Shown here one piece after another: positions 21,458-30,158 of a DNA stretch of 64,000 nt (within the stretch, counting starts at the first letter, position 1; the number at the start of each line of letters is the position of its first letter). Below the pieces are notes generated by a model, which ran no database searches, was not told the origin of the DNA, and was given only the letters and a program-made list of their open reading frames with translations. The position numbers were made by a program, and so were the translations under genes. The DNA comes from an uncultured Bacteroidota bacterium (GTDB lineage Bacteria; Bacteroidota; Bacteroidia; Flavobacteriales; Flavobacteriaceae): the NCBI GenBank assembly GCA_913047695.1, contig CAJWUI010000004.1:158606-222605 (forward strand). The letters run 5' to 3'.

Positions 21458-22906
21458 ATGAAAGGGAAATCAATTTATTCTTTATCACATTGTTTAAATA
21501 TTTTAATAATTTTTTCATTTTTGAATTGTTCATCTGAACCAATAATAAAACCTAAATCTCTTGTGTCAATCGATTTCGAAATACAAGGCAACGGAACAGT
21601 AAAACCCAATTCAGGCTTATTCGATATAAATAGCAGAGTTGTTTTTGAAGCTATCGCAGATTCAGGCTATTATTTTGATCGTTGGGAGGGATTTGCTGAT
21701 GAAGGTATAGAACAAGAAAAATATGAATTGGTTCTAACTGGTGATTTGAATTTAACTGCAATTTTTTTACCTATTCCTGAGTTGAGTAGTGAGATAATAA
21801 TCTATAATCCAAAAAAAATTGACCCTAATCCCATTTTTATTATTGAAAACGGAGGTGATAAGGCTTATTTAACTGATAAGACGGGAGAAAAACTTAAAGT
21901 ATGGAATTTTGATTCAAAATTGGGGAATGATTTAGAATTAATGATAGATGGCAGTTTGATTGGTCTTTTTAAATCAGATGATGTATTTTTTTCATTTGGT
22001 GGTTATGGAGGAACTCTTAAAAAATTTAATCCAAATGGAACATTGGGTTGGCAATATGAAGTCAATAACGAAAATGAACTTGCACATCATGATTTTGAGA
22101 TTTTACCTAATGGGAACATTTTGTTGTTAGTTTGGGAGCGATTTTCAGAAGAGGAAGCAATAAATTTTGGATTTAGTGGCACGGGAGAAATTTTTTTAGA
22201 AAAAATTATTGAAATCAATCCGAGTAATGATTCTATCATATGGGAATGGAGAAGTGTAGATCATTTGATTCAGGACTTTGATTTAAATAAACTCAACTAC
22301 GGTAAGATTTCAAAATTTCCACAAAAAATAGATCTTAATTACAACAAAATTGAAAACGGAGATTTGATGCATGCCAATGGACTTTGCTATGATCTAAAAA
22401 GAAATTTAATATTCTTAAGTGTAAATTTTTACAGTGAGATTTGGGCTATTCCTCATCAATATGACACCCAAACTACTAAAACTGAAAAAGGAGATTTAGT
22501 TTTTCGATTTGGTAATCCAAATGCTTTTGATTCTTCTGATAAGCGTATATTTTTCAATAATCATCATCCAAATATTGTATCTCTTCATCAAGAAACCTCA
22601 GACAATTTTTTGATTTATATGAATGGATCAAAAAATAACCAATCTTCAATTTATGAATTCACCTTGCCATTGCAATTTGAAAGCGACCCCAAAAATTGGA
22701 TACAGCCAGAATTATTTTGGGAATTTTCTAATACTGATTTATTCAGTGCTAAAATATCTGGATGTATTCGCTTGCCCAATGGAAATACTTTAATTTGTGA
22801 GGGTGATTATGGATATTGGGAGGTAACAAGAGACAAAGATATTGTTTGGAAGTATGAAGGAGATGCTACCTTCTGGAGGGGATATGTTTATCCACAGAAG
22901 AGGTAA
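21458..22906 (+). CDS. Lipoprotein with InlB-type repeat and arylsulfotransferase-like propeller
   Basis: 482-residue predicted lipoprotein. The N-terminal signal ends at lipobox F-L-N-C. Residues about 40-105 form a divergent InlB B-repeat (NGTVKPNSG ... YYFDRWEG ... LTAIFLPI), a small cell-surface fold. The rest (about 110-482) resembles an arylsulfotransferase-type beta-propeller, with HHDFEILPNGNILLL, WEWRSVDHLI, MHANGLCYD and FNNHHPNIVSLH, and histidines in the positions where such enzymes carry theirs. Whether it transfers sulfate is not known; it may only bind a ligand. It is divergent from rlmB and convergent with the SusC/D operon. Confidence 0.7.
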   Translation: MKGKSIYSLSHCLNILIIFSFLNCSSEPIIKPKSLVSIDFEIQGNGTVKPNSGLFDINSRVVFEAIADSGYYFDRWEGFADEGIEQEKYELVLTGDLNLTAIFLPIPELSSEIIIYNPKKIDPNPIFIIENGGDKAYLTDKTGEKLKVWNFDSKLGNDLELMIDGSLIGLFKSDDVFFSFGGYGGTLKKFNPNGTLGWQYEVNNENELAHHDFEILPNGNILLLVWERFSEEEAINFGFSGTGEIFLEKIIEINPSNDSIIWEWRSVDHLIQDFDLNKLNYGKISKFPQKIDLNYNKIENGDLMHANGLCYDLKRNLIFLSVNFYSEIWAIPHQYDTQTTKTEKGDLVFRFGNPNAFDSSDKRIFFNNHHPNIVSLHQETSDNFLIYMNGSKNNQSSIYEFTLPLQFESDPKNWIQPELFWEFSNTDLFSAKISGCIRLPNGNTLICEGDYGYWEVTRDKDIVWKYEGDATFWRGYVYPQKR

Positions 22907-22952
22907 CAAAATATTTAATTTATATTTTTAATTAAAGCACTTTCGAAGAAAC

Positions 22953-23834
22953 CTATTGACAAATACTTAATATTTTTTCTCCCCCTGGGCCGTTGGCTTC
23001 ATTAAAACTATCTTGGCCTCTTGATCCGTCAAGTTTTGTATAGGATATAGTATATGAAGTTTCTTCAGGATATCTACCTACAATCCATTCCCATTTCATA
23101 TTTGACGCATTCGAAGGTATCGTAACAGTTGAAGACCCTGAATTATCATTGCCTGTATAAGCTTCCAGAGTTTTATTTATTTCTACCCCGCTTGCGTAAG
23201 GGCTTGGAATTGCAAAGAAATAAACTTGACCATCAACAGTAAGTTTTAATCTGCTATCTTGCCATCCATCACCATATGAATCCTGCATTTTGATTGTATA
23301 AACTCCAGGTATGGCTGAACCATCAACTACATTACACAAAACAATTTTATTGTAAACAAATGGTGAAGAAAAATATGAACCTGTCATAGATCCAGTTACT
23401 TCATCTTCAGAATACGACTTTCCATTACTAAGGTTCAATTTAAGTCTTATTTTCACAGTACTACCACCTATAAATCCAATTTGATTTTCGACATCTGTGA
23501 GAGGAATTCGGAGTATTGTTCTAGGGAGTCCTGTGGGACCGACAGAAAATTCAGAAGGCTGTATAGTTTTATATAGAATTTCAGCACTACCATCTACTGA
23601 AATATAAACTTCGACATTTTCCATCAAATCACCATTTTCAGAATCATGTTCTTCAAATTCTAATTCAAATATTGAATTACTTTGGTCATAGAAATTATAG
23701 TCCCCGTTAGTACCAATAGTCCTAATCACTGCACCCTTTTCAAAGTTTTCAAGAACAAAATTTACAGTATTGTCAGGACTTTCACATGAGTAAAATACAA
23801 TTATAAAACTTATGAGTGATATTAATTTTTTCAT
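22953..23834 (-). CDS. Lipoprotein of SusCD locus, unknown ligand
   Basis: 293-residue predicted lipoprotein with lipobox F-Y-S-C at residue 17. The mature part is beta-rich: residues about 25-160 look like an Ig-like module; about 175-293 contain YTIKMQDSYGDGW and the C-terminal FNEANGPGGEKILSICQ. DSYGDGW occurs in secreted Bacteroidota proteins, but I cannot name the fold. It starts 8 bases after the SusD-like gene and is the third gene of the SusC-SusD operon. That position resembles SusE/SusF-type surface binding proteins; this is inference. It is the most specific clue to the system's substrate. Confidence 0.7.
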   Translation of the reverse strand: MKKLISLISFIIVFYSCESPDNTVNFVLENFEKGAVIRTIGTNGDYNFYDQSNSIFELEFEEHDSENGDLMENVEVYISVDGSAEILYKTIQPSEFSVGPTGLPRTILRIPLTDVENQIGFIGGSTVKIRLKLNLSNGKSYSEDEVTGSMTGSYFSSPFVYNKIVLCNVVDGSAIPGVYTIKMQDSYGDGWQDSRLKLTVDGQVYFFAIPSPYASGVEINKTLEAYTGNDNSGSSTVTIPSNASNMKWEWIVGRYPEETSYTISYTKLDGSRGQDSFNEANGPGGEKILSICQ

Positions 23835-23842
23835 ATTTATTT

Positions 23843-25471
23843 TTATTTAAGACTTGTAGGACCATTAGAATTCCAAAATACGCGCTCTGTTTTGGAGCTC
23901 CTTTGATTAGCATTTTTATTTGTGTTAACATAATTTGCTGGATAATATTGAATTAACGGAAACTGTCCTGGATCTGGTTCAATATTAGGTTGTAAAGATC
24001 TAGGATAGCCATTTCTTCTATAAGAATTATACGCATCAATACCGTTACCAGTTAACGATATAAAGAATTCTGTAGCCCACATGTCTAGTTTTTTTTCTGT
24101 TGAAGTTGCTGCATTCCAATCAGAGGTAAATGCTGCAATATAATTTGAAATATCTTCTGCACTTAGCTCAGGCCCCCCTAAGTCGTCAGTCTTTATTAAT
24201 GCTTGTTCAAGAGCTATAAGTGTCTCATTAGTTGGGTCACCCCCAATATTTACAGCAACTTCTGCATTCATAAAGTGCATCCAAGAAGATAACAATATGG
24301 GTGTAATTCCAGCACCACCTCGACCATCTCCATCCACTTTACCTTCAAAACTTTCGTCATCAAACGCACCACCCGCAGGATAAACGCCTCTAAGTGTACG
24401 CTTAAATCCATCTGGGGGAATTCCATTATCATTTCCGTGGTCTCTTCCCCAATACCCATTTGCTGGCTTACTTGAGGAATTTGTAGGGGCACAGAAGGGG
24501 GTATCACTGCTACGTAATTGTGGAGGTACATAATAACCAGGTAATCCACACTCTAAAACTTCTTCATCCGCAGAGCTATCGAATCCAGGTGTATTGTCAA
24601 CTTGTCTGTAGAAGTAATAATTGATCCTTGGATCAGTATTACCAGCGTGACCATTTATCATGTTAAACATCATCCAATTTGACATGTATTCACCACCTCC
24701 AGTGGAAGTGTAGTTTGATCTGTATAGTGGATGTCTTGTGTCAGGTGTTGCAGGGCTTGTACCCCAAACAAATTGAAAATCATCAGAAGGATCAACTATG
24801 TAGTTAGTTATGGAGTTGTAATTTGAAAAGTCCCCTAAGTTTAACAGAGCTTTTTTCTTTATACTGTTAGCAGCTTTAATCCATTTATCCGCATCTCCTT
24901 GATAGTAATAATCATTTGAAGGGACTGGACCTCCTGAATTAAAGTCTGAAATTGCACTTTCAAGTGTAGATATTGCAGCGCTATATACGCTCTCTCCACT
25001 ATCAGAAATTGGATTCAATATAGCCTCTGCACCTTGAAGTGCTTCAGTGTAAGGGATATCACCAAAATAATCAACTAGAGTTAAAAGTATATACGCTTGG
25101 AATACTTTACCCATACCTCTGTGATATGTTAGTCCAGCTTCATCTGCCAGAACATTCATAAGGCGAATATCCTCAAGCATACCCCTGTAAGCAGATGACC
25201 ACACACCATTCCAGCTATCAGGTGAATAAACATTATTATAAGTCCTCCCAGACATGTAGTTTATTCGGGTTAATTCACCACCTCTATCTCCCATACTGCT
25301 TACCCAAAAAGCAAAATCAATTTGAATTGAATTTAGAAAAAAACCTGCATCAGCCTGGTTTGGACTTAATGCGTTAGGATTCTCAGTTAAATCTAATTCA
25401 AGCGTGTCACACGAAAACAGTGTATATAAAATACATAAAAAGAGAGATAAAATATTTTTGTTTTTTTTCAT
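23843..25471 (-). CDS. SusD/RagB-like nutrient-binding lipoprotein
   Basis: 542-residue surface lipoprotein that captures a ligand over its SusC-type porin. A signal with lipobox L-F-S-C precedes LDLTENPNALSPNQADAG. Helical TPR-like repeats carry the binding site; YHRGMGKVFQAYILLTLVDYFGDIPYTEAL is typical of the SusD-like 2 family, as is the block with DKWIKAANSIKKKALLNLGD. An in-frame ATG five codons earlier (25486) is possible, but MKKNKNILSLF gives a standard signal. It follows its SusC by a few bases. Substrate unknown; no glycosidase or lyase is nearby. Confidence 0.9.
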   Translation of the reverse strand: MKKNKNILSLFLCILYTLFSCDTLELDLTENPNALSPNQADAGFFLNSIQIDFAFWVSSMGDRGGELTRINYMSGRTYNNVYSPDSWNGVWSSAYRGMLEDIRLMNVLADEAGLTYHRGMGKVFQAYILLTLVDYFGDIPYTEALQGAEAILNPISDSGESVYSAAISTLESAISDFNSGGPVPSNDYYYQGDADKWIKAANSIKKKALLNLGDFSNYNSITNYIVDPSDDFQFVWGTSPATPDTRHPLYRSNYTSTGGGEYMSNWMMFNMINGHAGNTDPRINYYFYRQVDNTPGFDSSADEEVLECGLPGYYVPPQLRSSDTPFCAPTNSSSKPANGYWGRDHGNDNGIPPDGFKRTLRGVYPAGGAFDDESFEGKVDGDGRGGAGITPILLSSWMHFMNAEVAVNIGGDPTNETLIALEQALIKTDDLGGPELSAEDISNYIAAFTSDWNAATSTEKKLDMWATEFFISLTGNGIDAYNSYRRNGYPRSLQPNIEPDPGQFPLIQYYPANYVNTNKNANQRSSKTERVFWNSNGPTSLK

Positions 25472-25488
25472 TATAATAAGTTTCATAT

Positions 25489-28400
25489 TTAAAATGTAAG
25501 TTTTATACTTCCACCATATCTTCTAGCACTCGGCCCATTAAGAAAATCGAACCCTCTACCGTTCCCTACACCTACACCTGCAATATTAGGGTCAAAATTA
25601 GTTCCTTTAGGAGTATTCCAAGCATTATATGCTAGATTGAATCCTGAGGCAGTTATCGATATGCTTCCAAATGGTGTATTCTCAATAATTTTATTAGGTA
25701 AACTATAACTTAGTGATACCTCTCCCAGTCTCCAGTGACTAGCATCATAAACTAACATTTCGTCAGGACCATATAAAACATTGCTAAAATAGAATGTGGA
25801 ATTATTTATCATTTTAGTATTAGGCTGACCATTGGAATTAACACCCGGTAGAACAAAACTAAGTTCTCTATCTAATGTATCGGTTGTTAAACCTCTTCCT
25901 AGTAGAGTTGCCACCGTATAGGTAAAAATATCTCCACCTTGCTGGTAATTAAATAAAAAATTTAAACTTAAATTTTTATATGATATTGAGTTACTCAAAT
26001 TGGCAATCCAATCTGGATTTGCATCACCAATTATTGTTGGATCAAAAGTTTCATCATAACTACCTTGGTTGTTAACAATAGGATCACCAGCATCAATCCA
26101 CCTAGAGTTTTCGATTGTACCACCGTATCTAGTAATTGAAGAACCAATTATTGCTCCAAGAGATTCTCCAGGAATAGCAGCATTACCTAACGTGCCAAAC
26201 CCTGCGTAAACAATCCTATCTGTGTCTTCGCCTAGATCTATAACTATTGCATCATTTGTTGACCAATTAAAAGAACTACTCCAATTTAGACCTTCAGAAT
26301 TTTCTAACCAATTCATTGAAAGATCTAGTTCAACTCCTTTATTTTCAATTAAACCAATATTTGTTTGAGTTGAGGTATATCCAGTTGAAGGGTCCAAAGG
26401 CCTGTTTATTATCAAATCGTTAGTTTTTTTATTGTAAATAGAGAGATCTAATGTGAGCCTATTATCTAAAAAGCGACCTTCAATTCCAAACTCAATTTCA
26501 TCGATTCTTTCTGGCTTTAGATTGGGGTTACCTAAAATAGAACCAGAAGTATTAGAAATCACATACCCTCCGTTTTTAATAAATGATTGTGTATCGATAT
26601 TTAAAGTTGCAGCAATAGGATAGCCAAATGGGAAATTAGCAGAGGTTCCGTAGCCTGCTCTTACTTTCACGAAATTAACAAGGTCACTTTTTATCACAGG
26701 GAAAGCTTGAGAGGGAATAAATGATACACTTGCAGATGGATAGATTATTGATCTATTTTCTTCAGATAAATTTGATACCCAATCTTTTCTTGCAGCAAGT
26801 GTTAAATATGCATATCGATTGTAATCGATCTCTGTTTGTGCAAAAGCACCGACAATATTTCTTTTTTCATAAAATTGAATTTCATCTTGCTGTTCAAAGT
26901 TGAAATGTCTAAGTACATTAAAAACCTGTTGACCCGTACTACGAGTTCCGTTTTGATCAAATGTATCACTTCTAGAGTCAACACCGACGTTAAAAGTTAT
27001 TCCAAAATCGTCAATATCATAATCGCCACTAACATTAAAATTGTGGTTATAAATTGATTTTGTATTATTCCAAGTTTCATATATACCATTTCGGTTAACC
27101 AGTGAACCAGTTTTACCTCCTTTATTTGAATAGTTTGTGTTGTTTTCGGAATAAACATCAATTCCATATCTATAAGAAACATTCAAATTATCATTTATAC
27201 CATAAGATATATTTGCACCTCCAAAAACTCGATTTGTGCTTTGGATATTAGCGGTGTTATTTACCGTCCATAGGGGGTGTTGAATTGAATTATTTTGTCT
27301 GTAATAAATTGATTCTCCAGTGACAGGATTTTGGTAGGGCAGTCCCATTAAATCAACACTTCTGGGGGTATAAAAAACATTTGCGAAAACTGAAGCTCCC
27401 TCTCCTCCAACATTACTCCCATAATTTGCGGCTACAGGGGGGGTTTGAAATTTTGTTTGAGAAAAGTTCAGCGTACCTCCAACTACAAATCCGTTTGAAA
27501 GTTGGGAATTACCACCAAAACTTAGTGTATTTCTATTTACTGTGTTTCCAGGCGTAAAACCAACGTCTTCAAGATTACCATAGTTTATGTTATAATTCAC
27601 AGTTCCATCACTCGTAGAACCTCTTACGTTGATATTATTACTAAATACATGTCCTGTCCTAAAAAATTCACCGACGCTGTCATAAGGTTTCCATTCATAT
27701 AATTCGTCAGATGCTATCCCGAGGGCATCTAGAATTTGAGGAATTCCAGTCGCTGAACTCGCTGTCGTAAATGGGTGCCTCAAGAAACCAGGTGTTCCCG
27801 AAACAGCCCCATTAATTGAAGACTGTCCACCCCATCCTGCTGGTCCTCCTTGATCGAAACTAGGCCCCCAATTTGAAAAAAACCAGCCAAAGGATTGATC
27901 AAAACCGTTACCATACTGCATTTGGTAATCTGGCATAGAAGCAAACTCTACATTGAAATAAGAAGAATTAATCGTTATTTCATTTTTTGTCGCCTCACCG
28001 CTAGAAGAGCTGCCTGATTTTGTAGTAATTAGAATAACCCCATTTCTTCCCTGTGTACCATAAAGAGTTGCAGCAGCTAATCCTTTAAGAACACTTACTG
28101 ATTCTATGTTATTAGGGTCAATATCGAGAAAGCGCGACGATCCATTGTTCCCATCTACAAAACTTCCTTGAGAATTTGTCTCACTGCTAAATGGAATTCC
28201 ATCTACTATGAATAAAGGTTGGTTTCCTTGCGAGAAGGTATTAAATCCTCTAATTACTATGTTGGTTCCAGAACCTGACAATCCGCTCTGATTGGTAATT
28301 TGAACTCCTGAGGCTTTTCCCGTTAGAACTCTTCCAATATCTCCTTCAGCCCTTTGTTCTATGGCATCGTTACTTACTTCTGACACTGCATATCCAAGCG

Positions 28401-28737
28401 CCTGTTTTTCACGTTTAATTCCTAAAGAGGTTACTATAACTTCATCTAGCTGATTACCAAGTTGAAGTATGAAGTCAATTTCGTCTTGTCCATCGACTAA
28501 GATAGTTAGTGATTCATAACCAACAAAACTTGCTGAAATCTCTACGCCGTCCTCTACTGTAATCGAATAATTACCGTCAAAATCAGTAGTAGTACCATTA
28601 TTTGTTCCTTCTTGTAAAACCGTTGCTCCTGGAAGTGGTACCCCTTGGTCGTCATAAACAATTCCAGTTATTGTTCTTTGGGCTACTGATAAATGCGTAA
28701 AAATCAACAAAGACAATATGACATAAAGATATTTCAT
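25489..28737 (-). CDS. SusC/RagA TonB-linked outer membrane porin (second copy)
   Basis: 1082-residue TonB-dependent transporter. Signal peptide ends SVAQ at residue 19; residues about 20-105 are a carboxypeptidase-regulatory-like domain (GVPLPGATVLQEGTNNG); then the SusC signature VVTSLGIKREKQALGYAV; the plug (about 125-235, GVQITNQSGLSGSG, YGTQGRNGVILITTKSG); and a 22-strand barrel ending in KLTF. It forms a lidded pore with the SusD downstream, energised by TonB. It is similar at its N terminus to the copy at 30159, suggesting duplication. The terminator at 28791-28821 separates it from the upstream pair. Confidence 0.95.
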   Translation of the reverse strand: MKYLYVILSLLIFTHLSVAQRTITGIVYDDQGVPLPGATVLQEGTNNGTTTDFDGNYSITVEDGVEISASFVGYESLTILVDGQDEIDFILQLGNQLDEVIVTSLGIKREKQALGYAVSEVSNDAIEQRAEGDIGRVLTGKASGVQITNQSGLSGSGTNIVIRGFNTFSQGNQPLFIVDGIPFSSETNSQGSFVDGNNGSSRFLDIDPNNIESVSVLKGLAAATLYGTQGRNGVILITTKSGSSSSGEATKNEITINSSYFNVEFASMPDYQMQYGNGFDQSFGWFFSNWGPSFDQGGPAGWGGQSSINGAVSGTPGFLRHPFTTASSATGIPQILDALGIASDELYEWKPYDSVGEFFRTGHVFSNNINVRGSTSDGTVNYNINYGNLEDVGFTPGNTVNRNTLSFGGNSQLSNGFVVGGTLNFSQTKFQTPPVAANYGSNVGGEGASVFANVFYTPRSVDLMGLPYQNPVTGESIYYRQNNSIQHPLWTVNNTANIQSTNRVFGGANISYGINDNLNVSYRYGIDVYSENNTNYSNKGGKTGSLVNRNGIYETWNNTKSIYNHNFNVSGDYDIDDFGITFNVGVDSRSDTFDQNGTRSTGQQVFNVLRHFNFEQQDEIQFYEKRNIVGAFAQTEIDYNRYAYLTLAARKDWVSNLSEENRSIIYPSASVSFIPSQAFPVIKSDLVNFVKVRAGYGTSANFPFGYPIAATLNIDTQSFIKNGGYVISNTSGSILGNPNLKPERIDEIEFGIEGRFLDNRLTLDLSIYNKKTNDLIINRPLDPSTGYTSTQTNIGLIENKGVELDLSMNWLENSEGLNWSSSFNWSTNDAIVIDLGEDTDRIVYAGFGTLGNAAIPGESLGAIIGSSITRYGGTIENSRWIDAGDPIVNNQGSYDETFDPTIIGDANPDWIANLSNSISYKNLSLNFLFNYQQGGDIFTYTVATLLGRGLTTDTLDRELSFVLPGVNSNGQPNTKMINNSTFYFSNVLYGPDEMLVYDASHWRLGEVSLSYSLPNKIIENTPFGSISITASGFNLAYNAWNTPKGTNFDPNIAGVGVGNGRGFDFLNGPSARRYGGSIKLTF

Positions 28738-28790
28738 AATATTATTTATTTTTCGGAGGGCTAATTTACTAAATTATACATAATTATATA

Positions 28791-28821
28791 AAAAAAGCCA
28801 CCTTACTCGGGTGGCTTTTTT
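28791..28821 (-). terminator. Rho-independent terminator after the first SusCD pair
   Basis: Perfect inverted repeat: six A, GCCACC, a seven-base loop, GGTGGC, six T. The U-tract exists in both directions. For the minus-strand SusCD operon it lies 17 bases past the stop of the SusD gene at 28838 and before the next SusC, so it may terminate or only attenuate. Confidence 0.9.
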
Positions 28822-28837
28822 ATAAGATCCTTGAATC

Positions 28838-30154
28838 TTAGTTCTTATCCCAACTATTTCTTGGGGTAAATAATGTACTACCAGCAGGTACATTTGGATT
28901 GAATAAGACTTCAAACTCTGAGTAGTTCCATCTAACTGGTATCTGAGAACCTGAAGTGGGTACTAGAGATGGAAAATCATTTCTTCTGAGGTCATTGAAT
29001 ACCTCTGGTTGAATAAATAGACCTATATATTTTTGAGTTAAAATATGGTCTTCTAAATCCAAACTTGCACCACCTGGGTTAATTGCATCTTGAGCAACAT
29101 AAGTATCATACTGAGCTTCTGTTAATCCACTTTCTAGAAAAGAACCCTTGATACCATTTAGATATGCTGTTTCCATCTCAGCGGCATTACCATTTGTCCT
29201 ACTTAAACATTCTGCTATAATGAACTGAACCTCTCTATAGGATATATATGCCTGCTCGTAGTTAGGAAGCATGTATGGGTGACTGGTTATAAAAGTCTGA
29301 TCCCAAACAGCTAGCCTATCTGTATCATTAAGGTCAGTCATCATTCCTCTTAAGTGTGGATGAAATTCTATATCACCTGTTCTACCGTCATTGAATCTCC
29401 ACCAACCAGCTTGTTGTGTAGCTCCAAAGGTATAAGACATGTTATCATCATGTGAAGTAAATGATGCTTTAGCTGCCGCTAGAGCCTCTGCGTACTGTCC
29501 TAAATGTAAATGAGCTCGCGCTTTAATTGCACTTGCTGCTTTAATCCATTTACTAGTATCTCCTCCGTAGATAACGTCGTCACTTCCAACAGCAAATCCA
29601 CCGTTACTTCCAGCTAAAAGAGTAGAGCCTGATGCTAAAAGGTTGAAAACCTCTGTGTAGATTGATTCTTGAGTATCAAAAGTAGGATTAACTTCTTCAA
29701 TACCTGAAGCGGCTGTTGAGTAAGGGATACTACCCCACCAGTCCGTCATGTCTAACAAAGCCGCAGCTTTTTGGATTTGGCCAATACCAACGTAATGATT
29801 ATAACCGTCCTCTTGAGCATCTGCAATCATTGAATTTACTTCAACTAGTATCTCTCCGTAGTAAATGTTCCATACAGCATTAAAACGTGTAGGTTGCATT
29901 CCAGAGTAATCGTTAAATGAAGACCACTGTCTTGCAACACCTTCGGTTTGCTGAGCAAACATCGAGTTAACCCTTGAAGTCTGACCACCATAAACATCCA
30001 TATGTCTAATTTGGATACTTGGTAATATAGCGTTATAAGATACCGAACTAGGGTTGTTTGGATCTAAGTTTATGTCATCTGCAATAAAAGATTCACAAGC
30101 ACTAAAAAATAGTACGCTAAGTGATACTGCAATAAAATAATTTAATCTTTTCAT
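28838..30154 (-). CDS. SusD/RagB-like nutrient-binding lipoprotein (first copy)
   Basis: 438-residue surface lipoprotein with lipobox F-S-A-C (Cys20). The mature start reads DDINLDPNNPSSVSYNAILPS, then helical repeats with YNHYVGIGQIQKAAALLDMT, DWWGSIPYS and TSKWIKAASAIKARAHLHLGQ; the C-terminal part has RRNDFPSLVPTSG. It belongs to the SusD-like 2 group and is about 100 residues shorter than its neighbour at 23843. It begins 4 bases after the SusC gene at 30159, so the two are cotranscribed. Ligand unknown. Confidence 0.92.
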   Translation of the reverse strand: MKRLNYFIAVSLSVLFFSACESFIADDINLDPNNPSSVSYNAILPSIQIRHMDVYGGQTSRVNSMFAQQTEGVARQWSSFNDYSGMQPTRFNAVWNIYYGEILVEVNSMIADAQEDGYNHYVGIGQIQKAAALLDMTDWWGSIPYSTAASGIEEVNPTFDTQESIYTEVFNLLASGSTLLAGSNGGFAVGSDDVIYGGDTSKWIKAASAIKARAHLHLGQYAEALAAAKASFTSHDDNMSYTFGATQQAGWWRFNDGRTGDIEFHPHLRGMMTDLNDTDRLAVWDQTFITSHPYMLPNYEQAYISYREVQFIIAECLSRTNGNAAEMETAYLNGIKGSFLESGLTEAQYDTYVAQDAINPGGASLDLEDHILTQKYIGLFIQPEVFNDLRRNDFPSLVPTSGSQIPVRWNYSEFEVLFNPNVPAGSTLFTPRNSWDKN

Positions 30155-30158
30155 GATT

